A stretch of 64,000 bases of DNA. Origin: Phellopilus nigrolimitatus. Lineage: Eukaryota; Basidiomycota; Agaricomycetes; Hymenochaetales; Hymenochaetaceae. Numbering within the stretch: the stretch's first letter is position 1; every line of letters begins with the position of its first letter. The stretch covers positions 558,001-622,000 of the forward strand of contig JAJOHG010000014.1 in assembly GCA_021029095.1 (NCBI GenBank), in the 5' to 3' direction. Below are positions 12,591 to 25,826 of the stretch, in pieces. A program made the position numbers and the translations under genes. The notes beneath the pieces were generated by a model. That model was not told the DNA's origin and did not search any database. It worked only from the letters and a program-made list of their open reading frames with translations.

Positions 12591-12844
12591 GAGCGCTTTG
12601 CAGTTCGGGGGAGATTCGAAGGTCTTATTATTAAAAATTCGGGGATTCTGAACCAGCTCTCCTGCATCTTACTTTGCTTTTGAGGGCCTTCCGGACCTCC
12701 TGCCAATATACCCTTCTAAACATTATATTCCACGATATATGTACTTGTACTTATCGCTAGATGTTCGTAACTCAACAAACCCGAGGTGCAGCTATGCAAT
12801 CCTTGTCAAAAAAGTAGTCAAAACATAAAGCAGCCAAAGAAAAA

Positions 12845-15800
12845 TCAAGAAAACAAATCGTCGTCGCGCATCAACAGCTCAATCGCCCTTTGCTTTATGG
12901 CGGCCTGACCTCTCTTTTCGATGATTGCCCTCATTTCTGGATTATCCTCCCCGCGCGAAAGCAGGGCATCCTCCTCCGCCGTCCATGACGAAGACTTATA
13001 TAGTCCGGTAGGACGCTGGAGGATGTCCAAAGGACGTTGTATCTTCAGGTTACTTCCGTTCATGACGGGAGCAGATGCCGGCGTCGGTGTACCCTGAGCG
13101 GCGCCTGCGCCACCGATGTTTCTGAAAACATCCGCTAGTGCTTGTGGGCGTGTCAAAGACATCGATACTTCCTCTTCCTCCTTGTCGTTGTCATCATCGT
13201 CATCGCCGCTATCATCGCGCACCTTCAACTCTACTTCCGCATCGACGCTGGGCTTTAACGGGCTGCTCATGCCCGAGCTCTCGCGCATTCGCTTCCGCAT
13301 ATATTTGGCGGCCCGCGACGCGCTTGGTGGCACGTACCGTTCCCGTGCGCGCGCGAGCGTCTTGTCCGCTTCAGCTGGGGTATATAGCAGCACGTGACGC
13401 TGGCGGCTGTTAGAAGCGGACTGATCGTGCAACAGACTCGAGTCTATTTCCCGCTCTCGAAAATCATCGACATGCGAGCGTGCACCAAGACTGTGGCGAG
13501 AGCGCCTCTTTACTGGAAGCCGCTCTGTGTCCGAGACATGCTTGTTGCCATTCATATCAATTATCCCTTTCTCTCGTTCGAGTGCCTCGTCAAGTGCGCG
13601 TTCTGCTGCCGCACGGATTTTAGAGAGGACGCGGTCCGTGCCTGGAAGATCGCGCCGCTCATTGTACACCCGGCGCACCCAATCCTCCGTTAAGCCGTGG
13701 TTTTCAGCCATCGCTTGTACAAAGAAGTGTAGCCCCACGCGGTTTACCAGCACCTGGTCTGCAGGGGCGATCGGGGCGCCCGGCGAAGGAAACTCTGCTG
13801 TCAAGTCGATCGTGGATGCAAGCGACGTCCGACGGCTTGACAAATGCTCCTTCTGCTTCGCAAATAATGAGTTCGAAGTTGAGAGTGACCGCCGCGCGGC
13901 AAGTGTCGTGGGGTCGGCCGCGAGACTGTTGCGTCCAAAGCGCTTTTTCCGCAAGTCGATCTCTGGTATGTCTGTCGGCAGTGCGGAGAACCCGCCAAAC
14001 GTCATTCTACGGTTCGCGCTTGCATCCATCTTCTCTTTCTTCTTGTCCTTTTCTTCCTTGCGCAGGCGATTGGCTAAGTTAGTCGTCACGAACGGATCAC
14101 TTGCACTTGCTGTCGAGACGCTTGAGACTGGGACTTCTGAAGCGGGGGTCTTCATGCGCCATGCGTCAATTTCTGCAGCTTTCTCGACTGTCGCTGGGGG
14201 AGGGTTTGAAGCTTGAATTCTAGATGGACCGGCCTGTGGCTCTGGCTCTGGCTGAGGGTGGAACAGCTCCGGATGAGTTTCATCTTTGACAGATGCGAGC
14301 ATTGCCGGACGTCCTCCGGCGGATTCCCTCCTCTTGTATGCCTTCGTGACAGAAAGAGCAAGCGGGGCGCTCTTTTCCTTGTTCAGTAACTGCACCCTCT
14401 TTTGTGGTGCAATGTCAGACTTGCCCTTCGTCTGCTCCAATGCGCTTTCATCCTTTCTTTTCGGCGAGGATGCAGGGACAAGCGCCTCCTCGCTCTTCCT
14501 CGATCTCTTTTCCCTGGGTGGCGGCCATATTAAAGCAGCTGCAGAAGTTCGTGTGCCTATCTTCGATTCGGTATTAATGCTGGAGTCAGAATCGCTGTCT
14601 AGATCTGGCGCACGCTTGTACGACGCCATGCGGCCATTCACATGCGTGTATGTGCCTTTGAATGCGCCGTTGACAAGCCGGGGAGGATCGCGCTTCGGCA
14701 GAGTCGGCGCAGGCGCGACGGCAGATGGGCTGGTAGAATTGGGAATTCGAGCCTCAGCTTCATTCTGGGGATTAGAAGTACTTGTTTGTGGCGGCGTCGA
14801 AGGGTGTTGTTCCGGAGATACAGATTTCGTAGGTGTAAGAGGTGGAGAAACAAAGAAATCCTCATGATTGTTAATCTTTCGTCTTGGAGGGCGCGAAACA
14901 AAGCCACGTTGTACGGGGACCGAGGGACTCGAGCTTGGGTGCTTAGGAGAATGAAAGTCAGAACTTCGGGCGGTAACGTTTACCTCCTTGCGCTGGCTTT
15001 CCGTACCGGCAGTATCTTCTGCGGGAGGGGTCGGCACTGCGTCGCGGTCAACATCCCAAGCACCTGGGACCTGTGAGCACTTGGATTCTGGCCTGTCAAC
15101 CTCTTTGAACTCCGATAAGTCCGGATAGAGTGGTCGATAGTCGACCATAGCTGCTTCATTTCTTAGGCTAGCTTTGTCAAGTTGAGGAGACGGTGGCTAA
15201 GCAAAAAAGGTCAGTAGCCTATCTGGAAACGTAGAATACTTGAAAGGAGCAGACCTTCAAGGATTCTAATACATCATCTTGCGTTTGCACATCTAGCCCG
15301 AGTTCTTCGAATATCAGGATCCGCCGTGCAGTGTTTAGGTGCGAATAAAGAGTTTTAAGCGCGGATTTGAATTCGTCAGAATGAGGAGCTTTTGAAACAG
15401 GTCTGGGGTAAAAAGTCAACGAGCTGTCAGAGTTTTTCGCGCCGAAGAGATGCAAGACACTCACTGATGGTTGGTAGGAAACTTTGATGCTTTCGTACCC
15501 TTCGCTGTCTCTTGGTCATCTCGCATCTCAACATCTGCCGCCGACTCTTCCTCTTCAATTTTTCCCTTCCTCATTCCAGAGGCCTTTGCCTCTTGCACAT
15601 CCTCTGTGGCCTGTCCGCTTGATTTGGTGCGTAGATGCTCCTCTTCTACCTTCCGCCGTTTCGATCCAACATCATTTCCTTCATACTCATCTGCTGACCT
15701 CCTCTTCTGAGTTGGCTTCACAACGTCTACCCCCTCTCTTTCCTTCGCACTTCGCTTACTCGGGCCGCTCAGTATCTCGACAGAGTTTCTCGCGTTTTCA

Positions 15801-16347
15801 TTCCCTAGGCTTCCTGCATCGAGTTTCGTCCTCTGTGAAGCGTTTACCGTTTTCCGAGCAGCAGACTTCCGCGCATTTTCGTTCGACTCGGCGCTGCGCA
15901 CGATGGTTATGGCGTTCTCCGAGTCCGTTCCTGCGTCTGAGTCATCATCGATATCCATATTCTTGACGACCGAGCTTCCTTGTGTTGTTATCCATGCTGT
16001 TTTCCATGCATGCGGACGTGTCGTATATTGCTTGGGGTCATCATCGACTGTGATTCCATGCTTCTTTTGGTACTTTTTGATTTCATAGTCGAATTTGTGC
16101 TCGTTGCTTCGGTAGTGCGCGCGCCACGATTGCCAGGAGTGTCGCTGTGACCAAGGCCACTTGTTTCCTGCGTTCTGAACTAGCAATCTGTAGAGCGCGT
16201 TACCGGAGCGACTGGACTTTGCAGGATTGTGCACTGCAATGTACTTGACGAGGAGAGCATCATCATCCTGATCAAACGCAGTGCGGCTGATGACGCTGTT
16301 AGTAACGCATGCCTTCAATCCAACAATAACACTTACGCGCCCTTCAT
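12845..16347 (-). CDS. RAP1: Telomere protein Rap1 (TERF2IP-like)
   Basis: Minus-strand exons 16337-16347, 15465-16295, 15255-15402 and 12845-15196 give 1113 residues; the first exon is only 11 nt (ATG AAG GGC GC) and its intron has ideal ends. Residues about 5-70 form a Rap1 Myb-like domain (FDQDDDALLVKYI to WPWSQRHSWQSWRAHY). A long, charged and Ser/Pro-rich middle follows, with several nuclear-localisation-like clusters (KRRSADEYEG, SKRRKVEEE). Near the end there is an RCT-like region (VGLHFFVQAMAENHGLTEDW) and a terminal WTAEEDALLSRG ... EKRGQAAIKQRAIELL, which matches the last helices of human RAP1 (WSRQDDIDL ... FGAQNVARRIEF). No N-terminal BRCT domain is present. Rap1 binds shelterin partners at chromosome ends. 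The locus itself gives no sign of being telomeric. Confidence 0.85.
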
Positions 16348-16665
16348 TTGGTGTTTCGTCGATGTGGTCGACGTTGTTGGCGCGTGGGCAGGACGCGTGC
16401 GTACCAAAACCAGCGCGTCGTCACGTTATCGTGACATAATATGTGGTCACGCGAACGAGAGCAAGATGGTAAAAGGTATCAAAACGGATGAAAATTAAAG
16501 ATAGTAAATCGAACGTAGATGACGTTGAAGCTTGCACCTACAAGAGAAAGGAAGGGATTTGACTGGGAAGTGGTGCGCCAGATGTAGAGCAAGTGGATTG
16601 CGGCGCTCTAAGAGTCTAAAAATAACACAGTAGAAAATACTCTGAGACTATCTAATTACACAAGA
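16348..16665. other. Spacer between RAP1 start and SSZ1 end
   Basis: About 318 bp hold the RAP1 promoter and the SSZ1 3' flank. No coding signal was seen in it. Confidence 0.6.
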
Positions 16666-18742
16666 TTAGGAATGAAGGACTGGCGGAATCGTAATCGTCG
16701 TCGACTCGCCCTTGCCTTCTTTTGAAAACTCCCAGGCAGTAAGAATCACACCGCCAGCATTCCCCACCACGAACTGCACTTCCACCCGCGTCTTCCAGCG
16801 ACCCTTTTCCTTCTGCGCGTGCTTCGCAAGCAGGCTGACCGACCCGAGATGTGTCTCCTTTGTGATCGTTTTTTCGCGGAGCTCTTCCTCTTCCTCCTCT
16901 TCCTCCTCTTCCTCCTCAGCCTCGTCGTCCTCGAACTTAGGCGGCTTGACCTTCTCGACTTTCACACCCTCGTTCACCTCCCACAGCTCAAATCCAACCT
17001 TCTTCTCCGCACTCTCACCCAAGTCACAGTCAAACTGCACAATGCGGCGGTACGGAAGGGGTGTTTCGCGGGGCACACCCGTGACCCACTGGCCACCCAG
17101 TCCTCCTTCAGCGTCCGACTCCGCTTCCGGGAGGATGATGCCAATGGTTTTCGCTGTCGCGTGCACAGCCGCATGCTCTGTGCCACGCTTGAATGCGTCG
17201 TGCAGATGCGCGTCCTCCGTGGAGATCTCCGCGAGGAGACGCGCCTGCAAGGCTGCACCGCGCGCGATCAGCGTTGTTGGGTCGCCGATACCCCCGCCGA
17301 TCACCGTACCCGCAGTGAATGGTGTTATCATATTCTCGGGGAAACCCTTCGCGAAGAACGTCTCGTCGAGGCCCGGAAGCGAAGCGGCGCCGCCGACATA
17401 AATCATCTCGTCGACATGTAGCGGCTCGAGACCAGCGCTCTCGAGTAAATCGATAGAAGCGCGTACAACGGCATCGTACACCGTTCGCACCTCCATGTCA
17501 AAGCGCAGGCGGTTAATCGAGCCGGTGAAGTCGACGCCGTCCTTGAGCGACTCGACAGCGCAGCTCGCCGCACCTGGGGATGCGCTCACCGTCCGCTTCG
17601 TGTGCTCAAGCGCGAGGCGCAATTTTGCTTCTGCACGTTTGTCCGCATTGTCCGTCGCCGGGCAGACCGCCAATGGCGTCTTTGTCTTGCGCGTGAATTC
17701 CTTAGCAAAATGCTTTACGAGTTTCACGTCAATCTGTTCGCCGTTTATTTTTGGATCGTGCGCCAATGCGATGGTGTAAATAAGGCCATGGCGGAAAGAC
17801 AGCGCAGAAAGGGAGAGCGAAGATTGACCGAGGTCGACGAGCAGAGCAGTCCGGTCGGGCCCAAGCCCCTCAACGGGTGCTAGAATTGAGACGAGCGACG
17901 CAACACCAGCTTCATCAACAAGCTGTAACACATTCACACCCGCATCCCTTGCTGCCGCCTCCAGAGCCGCGCGCGCATTGTCATCGAACCAAGCAGGCAC
18001 GGCGATCACCGCACCATCGACATTGCGCCCCAGGAAATCTTGCGCAGATTTCACGAGTGATTTGAGGAAAAGAGTTGCTATATCTTGTACAGTGAATATT
18101 CGTTCAGCTGGAGTAGGCTCCGAACGCGGGGTGGGGAGGACAGATGTGGCGGGGGTGTTTGAGCTGGACCTGGCGTTCGTAGACGGCAAAGGTGTCGGAG
18201 CGGGTTCGAGGATCGTGACTTTGTATGCGGCCACGTCAGGTTGCTCTGGATGCTGAATCACAGGCGCAGAGATAATGGGTTGGTCCTTGGGGATTTCCGA
18301 GAATCTGAAGGCTTGTAAACACGGATCTCGAAGAAAGAAAAAAGAACAAAGGGGGACACTCACTTTTTACCAATAAGATTGCGAAAATTGATGATAGTAT
18401 TTTGTGCATTCTTCACGAGCTGAGGCTTCGCTTGGTTTCCGATGTACTGCAAGACTGTCACGAATAGCAAGACTCAGATGATATATCGACCACTCACGAT
18501 CTCCTCGCCATGGAAAGATACCGCAGATGCGATCTGGCGTTCGCCATCCTCATTCGCAATACAATCCGGCAGCCCCTCCTATCAGAAAAAAATCAGAAGA
18601 CAGTACCCCATCCGCCAAACAAGCTCTTCCTGACCTTCGTGAGGACGGCGATAGATGCGTAGGAGTTGCCAAAGTTGATGCCCACGACAGTCGGAGCGCT
18701 TTTTTTCGATGCCTCCGGGGCACCACCATTAGGCTGAGACAT
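16666..18742 (-). CDS. SSZ1: Ribosome-associated Hsp70-like chaperone Ssz1
   Basis: Minus-strand exons 18635-18742, 18498-18578, 18364-18446 and 16666-18304 give 636 residues. Ssz1 is the atypical Hsp70 that pairs with the J-protein zuotin in the ribosome-associated complex and stimulates Ssb on nascent chains. The N-terminus MSQPNGGAPEASKKSAPTVV then GINFGNSYASIAV is the degenerate Hsp70 phosphate-1 loop; YIGNQAKPQLVKN and NFRNLIGKKFSEIP follow, then VPAWFDDNAR, LVDLGQSSLSL and YVGGAASLPG. A 60-residue Ser/Thr/Pro-rich insertion after about residue 105 makes it longer than yeast Ssz1. The C-terminal part is short, with an acidic run of about 15 Glu residues, and has no Hsp70 lid, as usual for this family. 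Confidence 0.9.
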
Positions 18743-20258
<1,516 letters not shown>

Positions 20259-20505
20259 GGCTAGAGAAAGTAATTCGAAGCACAATGTGTATTAGCAAGA
20301 ACTCACTCCGGATGGAGAAGATTGAACATATTACAAGAATGATATTGCTACAGTATTGTCTGAGACTTCTACATATGATCCATCTTCTATCGAGACATGA
20401 GCAAAAGAAGAGGACAAAAGCGAGTTATTCTACAACCCTGCTTGTTTCTAACGCGTCATTCTAAGTCTACGTATCTGGAAGGGCCACAAAAAAAGGCACG
20501 GGACG

Positions 20506-21566
20506 CTAAAGGTTGAAATTCCAGGGATTGTAATTACTGGAGGTTCCTGACATTGGCGTAGACTGGGAGTCCCCTGTCGAGTGACGATTTGCCTGAGTCA
20601 CACTGGCACTTGTGCTTGCCTCCGCGCTGTGATATTATAATCACTTCAACGAAATACCCGTCAGAAAAGAACCAGCACTTACTTCGAGGGGGGAAATTGC
20701 CACTGACCGGCGTACGTAGTGGATGCTCCCGCAGGACGCTGGAGACTGACGCCGTACCCTGAGGCTTGTGTAAACGCTGACTCGGGGCTACTCGGGTAAT
20801 ACCCCAACAGCGGTGAAACCGAGGCCCCTTGCGGGGATGTTTCCGGCGGGGATGAGTATATTGACGAGGTCGTGCTTGGCGATGACGCATGCATGGACAT
20901 CGGAGGACTAGCATTCTGATGTTGATCTGCGGCCTGTGGCAGCCACTGATGCGACGAGTATTGCGAAGTAGATGCGATCTGCGTCGAAGCCACCGGGAGA
21001 CCGAAATCCTGCTGGAAGTAAATTGATCAAAGTATGTTATTTTATTATCTCCCAAAAAGACAACATAAAAGGGTGCTCGCCTGCTGTGACATTTGAGCAA
21101 GAAAAACTTCGAAATCCCATGTTCCCTTTTTCGGTGAGCACACTGAGAGGCCGTTCTTCTTGCAATTCGTGCACAGCACATGAGGCGCCGGTATGACTTC
21201 ACACTTGATATGGAAAAGAAGAATAGAGAAGATGTTATCAGATCAGCGATACGAGAACAGATGGAATTAACCTGCTTTTTGCTTGAAATGCGAGCAGAGG
21301 CCGCAGGGATTTGGGTTGCGTTTCTTGCCGGCCAAAGATTTTCGGAACGTATTATGAGGAGCAGTGGACCTGTCAGAGAGGCTAGAAGGCGTAGGGTGTT
21401 CCGATGTGTCGGATTCGGCGAGCTGCCTGAGAATAGGTAGAAGAGAAGGCTGAGAGGCAACTTCCACAGCAGCATTGACTAGTGGGAGAAGCCTGCGTGC
21501 TGTGTCTGCAATCTTTTCCGGTGAGTGGTCGGACATGGTTACGATGTTCTGCTCTGCAGCCTGCAA
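20506..21566 (-). CDS. Short Zn2Cys6 binuclear-cluster protein, copy 3
   Basis: Minus-strand exons 21276-21566, 21081-21203, 20683-21011 and 20506-20626 give 287 residues. After a helical N-terminal region the cluster follows KRNPNPCGLC and reads C-x2-C-x6-C-x9-C-x2-C-x7-C. The rest is Ser/Gln/Pro-rich, a plausible activation region. The int­ron before the third Cys fits only with a GC donor (AAA|GCAGGT); an alternative GT-AG pair keeps the frame but deletes that Cys. The second intron also seems to start with GC (CAG|GCGAGC). An ATG ten codons downstream (21536) could be the true start. The last intron is an ordinary GT-AG and the C-terminus is NPWNFNL. A nuclear regulator is likely; targets are unknown. 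Confidence 0.72.
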
Positions 21567-23974
21567 TCGCTTTTATACCTCAGTATACATTAAAATTAAT
21601 GTTTTTAGAATCTTGTTTGAGACTTTTAATCCTTGTTTCATGGTGCTCGTGGATCAGCAGAGAGAGCGCCATGGGCCATGCGAGCAGGCTGTGAGTGGTT
21701 CAAGCTTTCTCGGCACGTGGATGCCGGTGGGAGCACTTTTAAAACAAGGCCTGAGAACTGTCTCCCTTGGCAGAGTCGTTCCCCAGCGCGTCGAGGCAAG
21801 GAAAGGAACTCATTTAACACGATCACGAGCCATTAAAGAGATAAACGCTCTGATACCCATGGAAAACTCGGATTTGATGAACCGACGCCAAAGCAGCGGG
21901 AGAAATCGGTCAACTAGCAAATCGCAAAATGCGAGAAGCCTTGTCGGATCAGTCGCGTGTTCCTGTAATGATTGTAGGTTATCCTCTGACAGAGCCAGAA
22001 TACAACAACAAAGTTACCATCCGATTATTGCTGTAAATGACCAGAGAGACCAGTGGCTGCTATCGATTTTACTCGATGTTAAAAGTGATTTAGAATGATT
22101 ACTTAAATTTCAAACTGCGACAAGTTTCAAAAATTCGCTTCCACTTATATCTTTACTGGGAGACATATACGCAACACAATCGACCTCAGCGGTGTTACTC
22201 GGCTTATGATGCAAGCACTGCCATGGATTTCCTGCGGACTTCCGTAGCTTAGAACGCGTCGATAACGGAACTTACTCCTCGAAGATCAAGCAAATGCCTC
22301 CGGGGACCAATGAGAATTTGCGTAGCGAATTTGCCTCGAGAATCTGTCAGCATCTTCCCGTATCTTCTCCATTCGCAATCACCACGGCACCGATAGACTT
22401 TAGCTTGGCGTAGATCGCCTGCGATCGGCTCGAAGAGATCTATTTTGCATCTAGAAGAACAACGAGAGATCTGACATCACCTCACCGAATGCCGAGGCTT
22501 TTGGTTCGGGGCAGTTTCAATTTTCAATGCGGCTTTGTTTTCTTGACTAGGCATAGAATGTGACTGGTGAGATCTGTTCGCATACTCACAGGGTCGCGAA
22601 GAGACGATCGATGAAGGAGGACAAGCAAAGCTGATAGTGTAGAGTCCGGACAAATGTGGCTCTCGGCAACTGACTTTCCGGAGGAAAGCCAAAGTAGTTG
22701 AATTCTACAGAAATTACCGCTCATTCGGAATTCTCTCAAAACCAGACCTCGCACCTGCGTTCGTATCGAAATGACGGAGTTTTAAGTGATAGGTCTTATA
22801 TGCAACTGAGCACAGAGGTATTGATAATTCACCTCTATAAATCGATTATTTTAGTATAGAGACTCTTTTGAAACATCCGTTTATCGCCCGCCAAGGAAAA
22901 CTGGGCTCGTAGCCAGCCGCCAGTGTAAAAAATGGTGACTACACGTAGGTTACGAGTACAAGCCACGGACGTCACTTTCTACACCGTGGCGGATGGGTAC
23001 GGCCCAAGCGAACAGCATGGTCGTGGCGGTTCTGGTCGGTGATCAGACCCGAGGTGAAGTCAATTTAGATTACGCACATCGTGGTACAAGCTTCATAGTG
23101 AAGGTAAAAGGTAATCATTTAGACAGGATTCTGATTGAAGTTCTTTCAACCATTAGTCGGTTGTTAGTTCGTCGAACCGGTTGAAGATATAAACCCGGTT
23201 GAAAAAGGCATAAACCGGGAATTTTTCAACCTCTTGATATACGTACTTCAGATGCTGGGTGATCTTCCTCGAGGTAATCCACCACATAGCAGTGATTATC
23301 CACCGCTTTCCAGGTGACCAGAGCCGGTTCAAAATCGATACGCCGGTGTCCCATAGTTCCCGGAGACTGGTTAAACAGCTTCCATTGGAGTGTTTTCAAA
23401 GCTGAGTTTTCCATCACACAGCGGGACTTACGTTTTCCATCACGAGCTTCGGGCTTGCCTGTTGCCGAGCTGTTGTCAACACGTGACTAATCTGCCGACG
23501 TCCGTGCTTGCAAAAAAAAAATCCCTTCTTCCCAGTTGCCAACTCGAGTTTTAGCTTATATATATAGGACAAATAGGACAGACACGAATGGAAGGATCGT
23601 GCTTCCTTCATAGAATACGCCATAGAATTGTCAAGTGCATTGCATTCAGTCAATTGGTGAGCCACATTGCCTCCTCATAAATCTCTGAAGTTCGCCTCTG
23701 AGGCTTTGACTGCCGACAAGTCAAAAGGCATCGGCATATATCCGGTTTAGCTGTGCGGTTGCTCCCTTCCCTTACTCGGGGTTTAGAAAAGCTAACCCTC
23801 AGTTTCAGCCTTAAATGCTACCGAGAACTTGCGAGATGGACTATGCTCTGGGCGTTCTATTCCTCTATGCGTAATGGGAAGTTCTGGATTTATCCTGAAA
23901 GCTCTGGCTTTTCCTACTTTCAATCCATCATAGCATAACAGCGACACATCGAACAGTCGAAAGTTCTGTCTCCG
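21567..23974. other. Gene-free stretch, 2.4 kb
   Basis: No recognisable gene. Short minus-strand ORFs near 23226-23665 have protein-like text (for example MGHRRIDFEPALVTWK and CYVVDYLEEDHP) bounded by a possible GT donor, so a small or decayed gene may exist there, but I cannot build a full model. A hairpin with repeated CCGGTT motifs lies at 23165-23231. Confidence 0.45.
23197..23231. repeat. 10-bp inverted repeat amid CCGGTTGAA motifs
   Basis: GGTTGAAAAA at 23197-23206 pairs with TTTTTCAACC at 23222-23231 around a 15-nt loop. Just upstream lie AACCGGTTGAA (about 23175) and AACCCGGTTGAA, so the same short word recurs three times in 60 bp. Function unknown. Confidence 0.75.
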
Positions 23975-24430
23975 GCGAGCATCACGAACGCCCTGGACTT
24001 ACGCTAGCCTTTGCTCGATTACCTCTAAAGTAGTACACCGTCTTCCATCGCGCACCCACGGACGGCACACCGGTCCTCAAATTTCTATGGCTCAAGTACC
24101 AGAAGAGTCCAACGCCTTCGGCGTCGACCTGTTGTTTCTCTACGGAAACGCGATCGTCGTCTCGCCGGTGGCGCAGGAAAGCGCGATGTCTACCGCCCAT
24201 GCTGGACGGCGGCGCGGCGGACTGTCCGTCGGGTCGTGCGCGACGACGGAGTTGGAGATGCGGATCGGGAGGGGGCGTGTTGCGGGTGAGCGGGTGCTTT
24301 GGCCTTCTAGTTGTGCTAGCCCCGGTAAAGATGGCTGTATTCTATGGGAATCCGGTGGATGGAATTATATTGAGTCTGACTCCAAGTTTTTGGGCCTTGT
24401 CGGGCCTTTCAATGTATCTTCTTCTTGAGG
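23975..24430 (+). pseudogene. Relic of a glycoside hydrolase family 31 (alpha-glucosidase) gene
   Basis: Short blocks in changing frames resemble one GH31 stretch in order: ITNALDLR, a LLPYxYT-like piece, YTVFHRAPTDGTPVLKFLWLKY, then one frame over PEESNAFGVDLLFLYGNAIVVSPV, and later ATTELEMRIGRGRVAGERV with a degraded LYLDDG-like piece. In intact GH31 enzymes these follow the catalytic domain core (LLPYxYTxF, GxPVxRPLWxEYP, DxQFxxGDxILVSPV). There is at least one stop (24005-24007), one frame change before YTVF and a one-base shift between LKY and PEE. No start and no upstream catalytic part remain here, so it is a dead 3' fragment. The match is from memory of the family and was not tested by a search. 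Confidence 0.6.
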
Positions 24431-24763
24431 TCTGCAAGGAATGGACTCGCAATGCGACCGGCATGAAGATTCTGCATTATACCAGAAAACAAAATGACAT
24501 GAGCGCCGACGACAGGCATCCATCCATTTGATCAGCTCAGTGAAAGAGAATTATGCGCAAGCAGCCGACAAAATGAAAACAAGAGACCACAGTGCAAGAA
24601 GTCGTTATAACGTGGCAAAACAACTCTTACGAAACAGATGTCCGAGTGTCCAGGCATGTGATGCCATGCGGCTCAGGATATAGGAAAAGTAGCAGGAGCA
24701 CCCCGGTTGCACTCCGAGAATCGAAACAGTCTAGAAGTCCGTCTATTGCTGGGGTAAATAAGA

Positions 24764-25686
24764 TCAGGTTTGCGAGGATGGATCCGAACGAGGAGGCTCC
24801 TCCTCCGTCGTCGGTGGATCGACATTAACTTTTGGTACACGGAGCGGGGTGTCCTCGAGCTCCGCCCAGCCCCCCTGCAGACCCACGTCGATTATCCGCG
24901 ACAGAACACGATTCAAATCGTCATTCCTATCAGCCCGCGGTGAAGAAAAAAAAGACGAAAAGCAGAGAAAAGAAAAAGAAACAAAAAAGTAAGAAATAAA
25001 CAAAAATCCCATATGATAATCAATACTCTCCGAACGCACCGCTGTTTCTCCGCCGCCCAGCGCTCCTCGAAGCGCGCCTCGAGCTCCTTCACCGCGTCGC
25101 CGACGCCCTGTATTCGGCCCGCCAGGTCCTCGATCTGGTCGTCCACCGTGTCGCGGCGCTTCGCCTGGCTGCGGGAGCTGCGCCACGTCTCGCCGACGAT
25201 GAGCACGGCCGCGACGCTGAAGAGGAAGCCCTCCGCTATGGCGTTCGCGCCGTTCTCGATGGCCCTGCGGGATGACGCTCGTTTGAGCGTTATGCGGGGT
25301 GCGCGCATGATTTAGCGGGCGAGACGCACCTGGCTTCGGACAAGGGCCGGATGGACTTGGAGGTGTCGCCGAGGAGGTTCGTGCGCAGCTTCACCTCCGC
25401 GCGATGCATGTTCTGCGCGAGCGAGACGCACTGCTTGCGGAACGTCTCATGCCTGTACAGAAAAACAAATAGCCCCGGGAAAAACGCAGCAGTCAGCCTC
25501 AGCCAGCGCCCGACAGCTCCGCTCCCGGCGCCGCACACTCAACTCTTTCGCCTGCTGCTTTAACTGGTTCGAGATCGGCTTGGCTATCGTCTGGAGTCAG
25601 GATTGAGGCACTTCTGCACGCAGAACGAGATCCGAGGACTCTTCACTTACGCGGATGGCGAGCGTGGCCAGCTTCGTGGACGCCAT
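24764..25686 (-). CDS. OPA3-like mitochondrial protein
   Basis: Minus-strand exons 25651-25686, 25544-25590, 25330-25452, 25040-25264 and 24764-24926 join in phase to 197 residues. The sequence runs MASTKLATLAIR, then TIAKPISNQLKQQAKEHETF, AQNMHRAEVKLRTNLLG, and a hydrophobic segment GFLFSVAAVLIVGE followed by a coiled coil. This order (KPISxxLKxxAKxHxxFR, HRxExxLRxxLLG, NGAxxIxEGFxF) is the OPA3 family, proteins of the mitochondrial membrane needed for normal mitochondrial shape. Length and exon-by-exon conservation fit. The C-terminal 50 residues are less conserved and end acidic/Pro-rich. It shares a 140-bp GC-rich spacer with the divergent inositol kinase gene. Confidence 0.85.
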
Positions 25687-25826
25687 GGCGGGGCGAGAAG
25701 AGTAAGAGAGGAAGAGTAAGAGAGCGCGACGCGTCGTGCCGCATCAATCGGTGCCGAAAGCACTCGTCACAGCCGGCAAGCAAGCAAGTAACACGCACCC
25801 AACCCCTTCCTTCTCGAGCCAGAGCA

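Noticed and set aside
12845..15148. Treating this as a separate single-exon gene starting at 15148
   Set aside because: The ATG at 15148 is internal: the frame joins upstream exons in phase and the Myb and RCT halves belong to one Rap1.
16712..17421. Two 200-229-residue ORFs on the + strand
   Set aside because: Antisense of SSZ1; the poly-Ser and poly-Leu runs are just the reverse of its Glu repeat.
21475..22098. 207-residue + strand ORF
   Set aside because: It runs antisense through exon 1 of the third Zn2Cys6 gene, has no motif, and its codon text looks random after that overlap.
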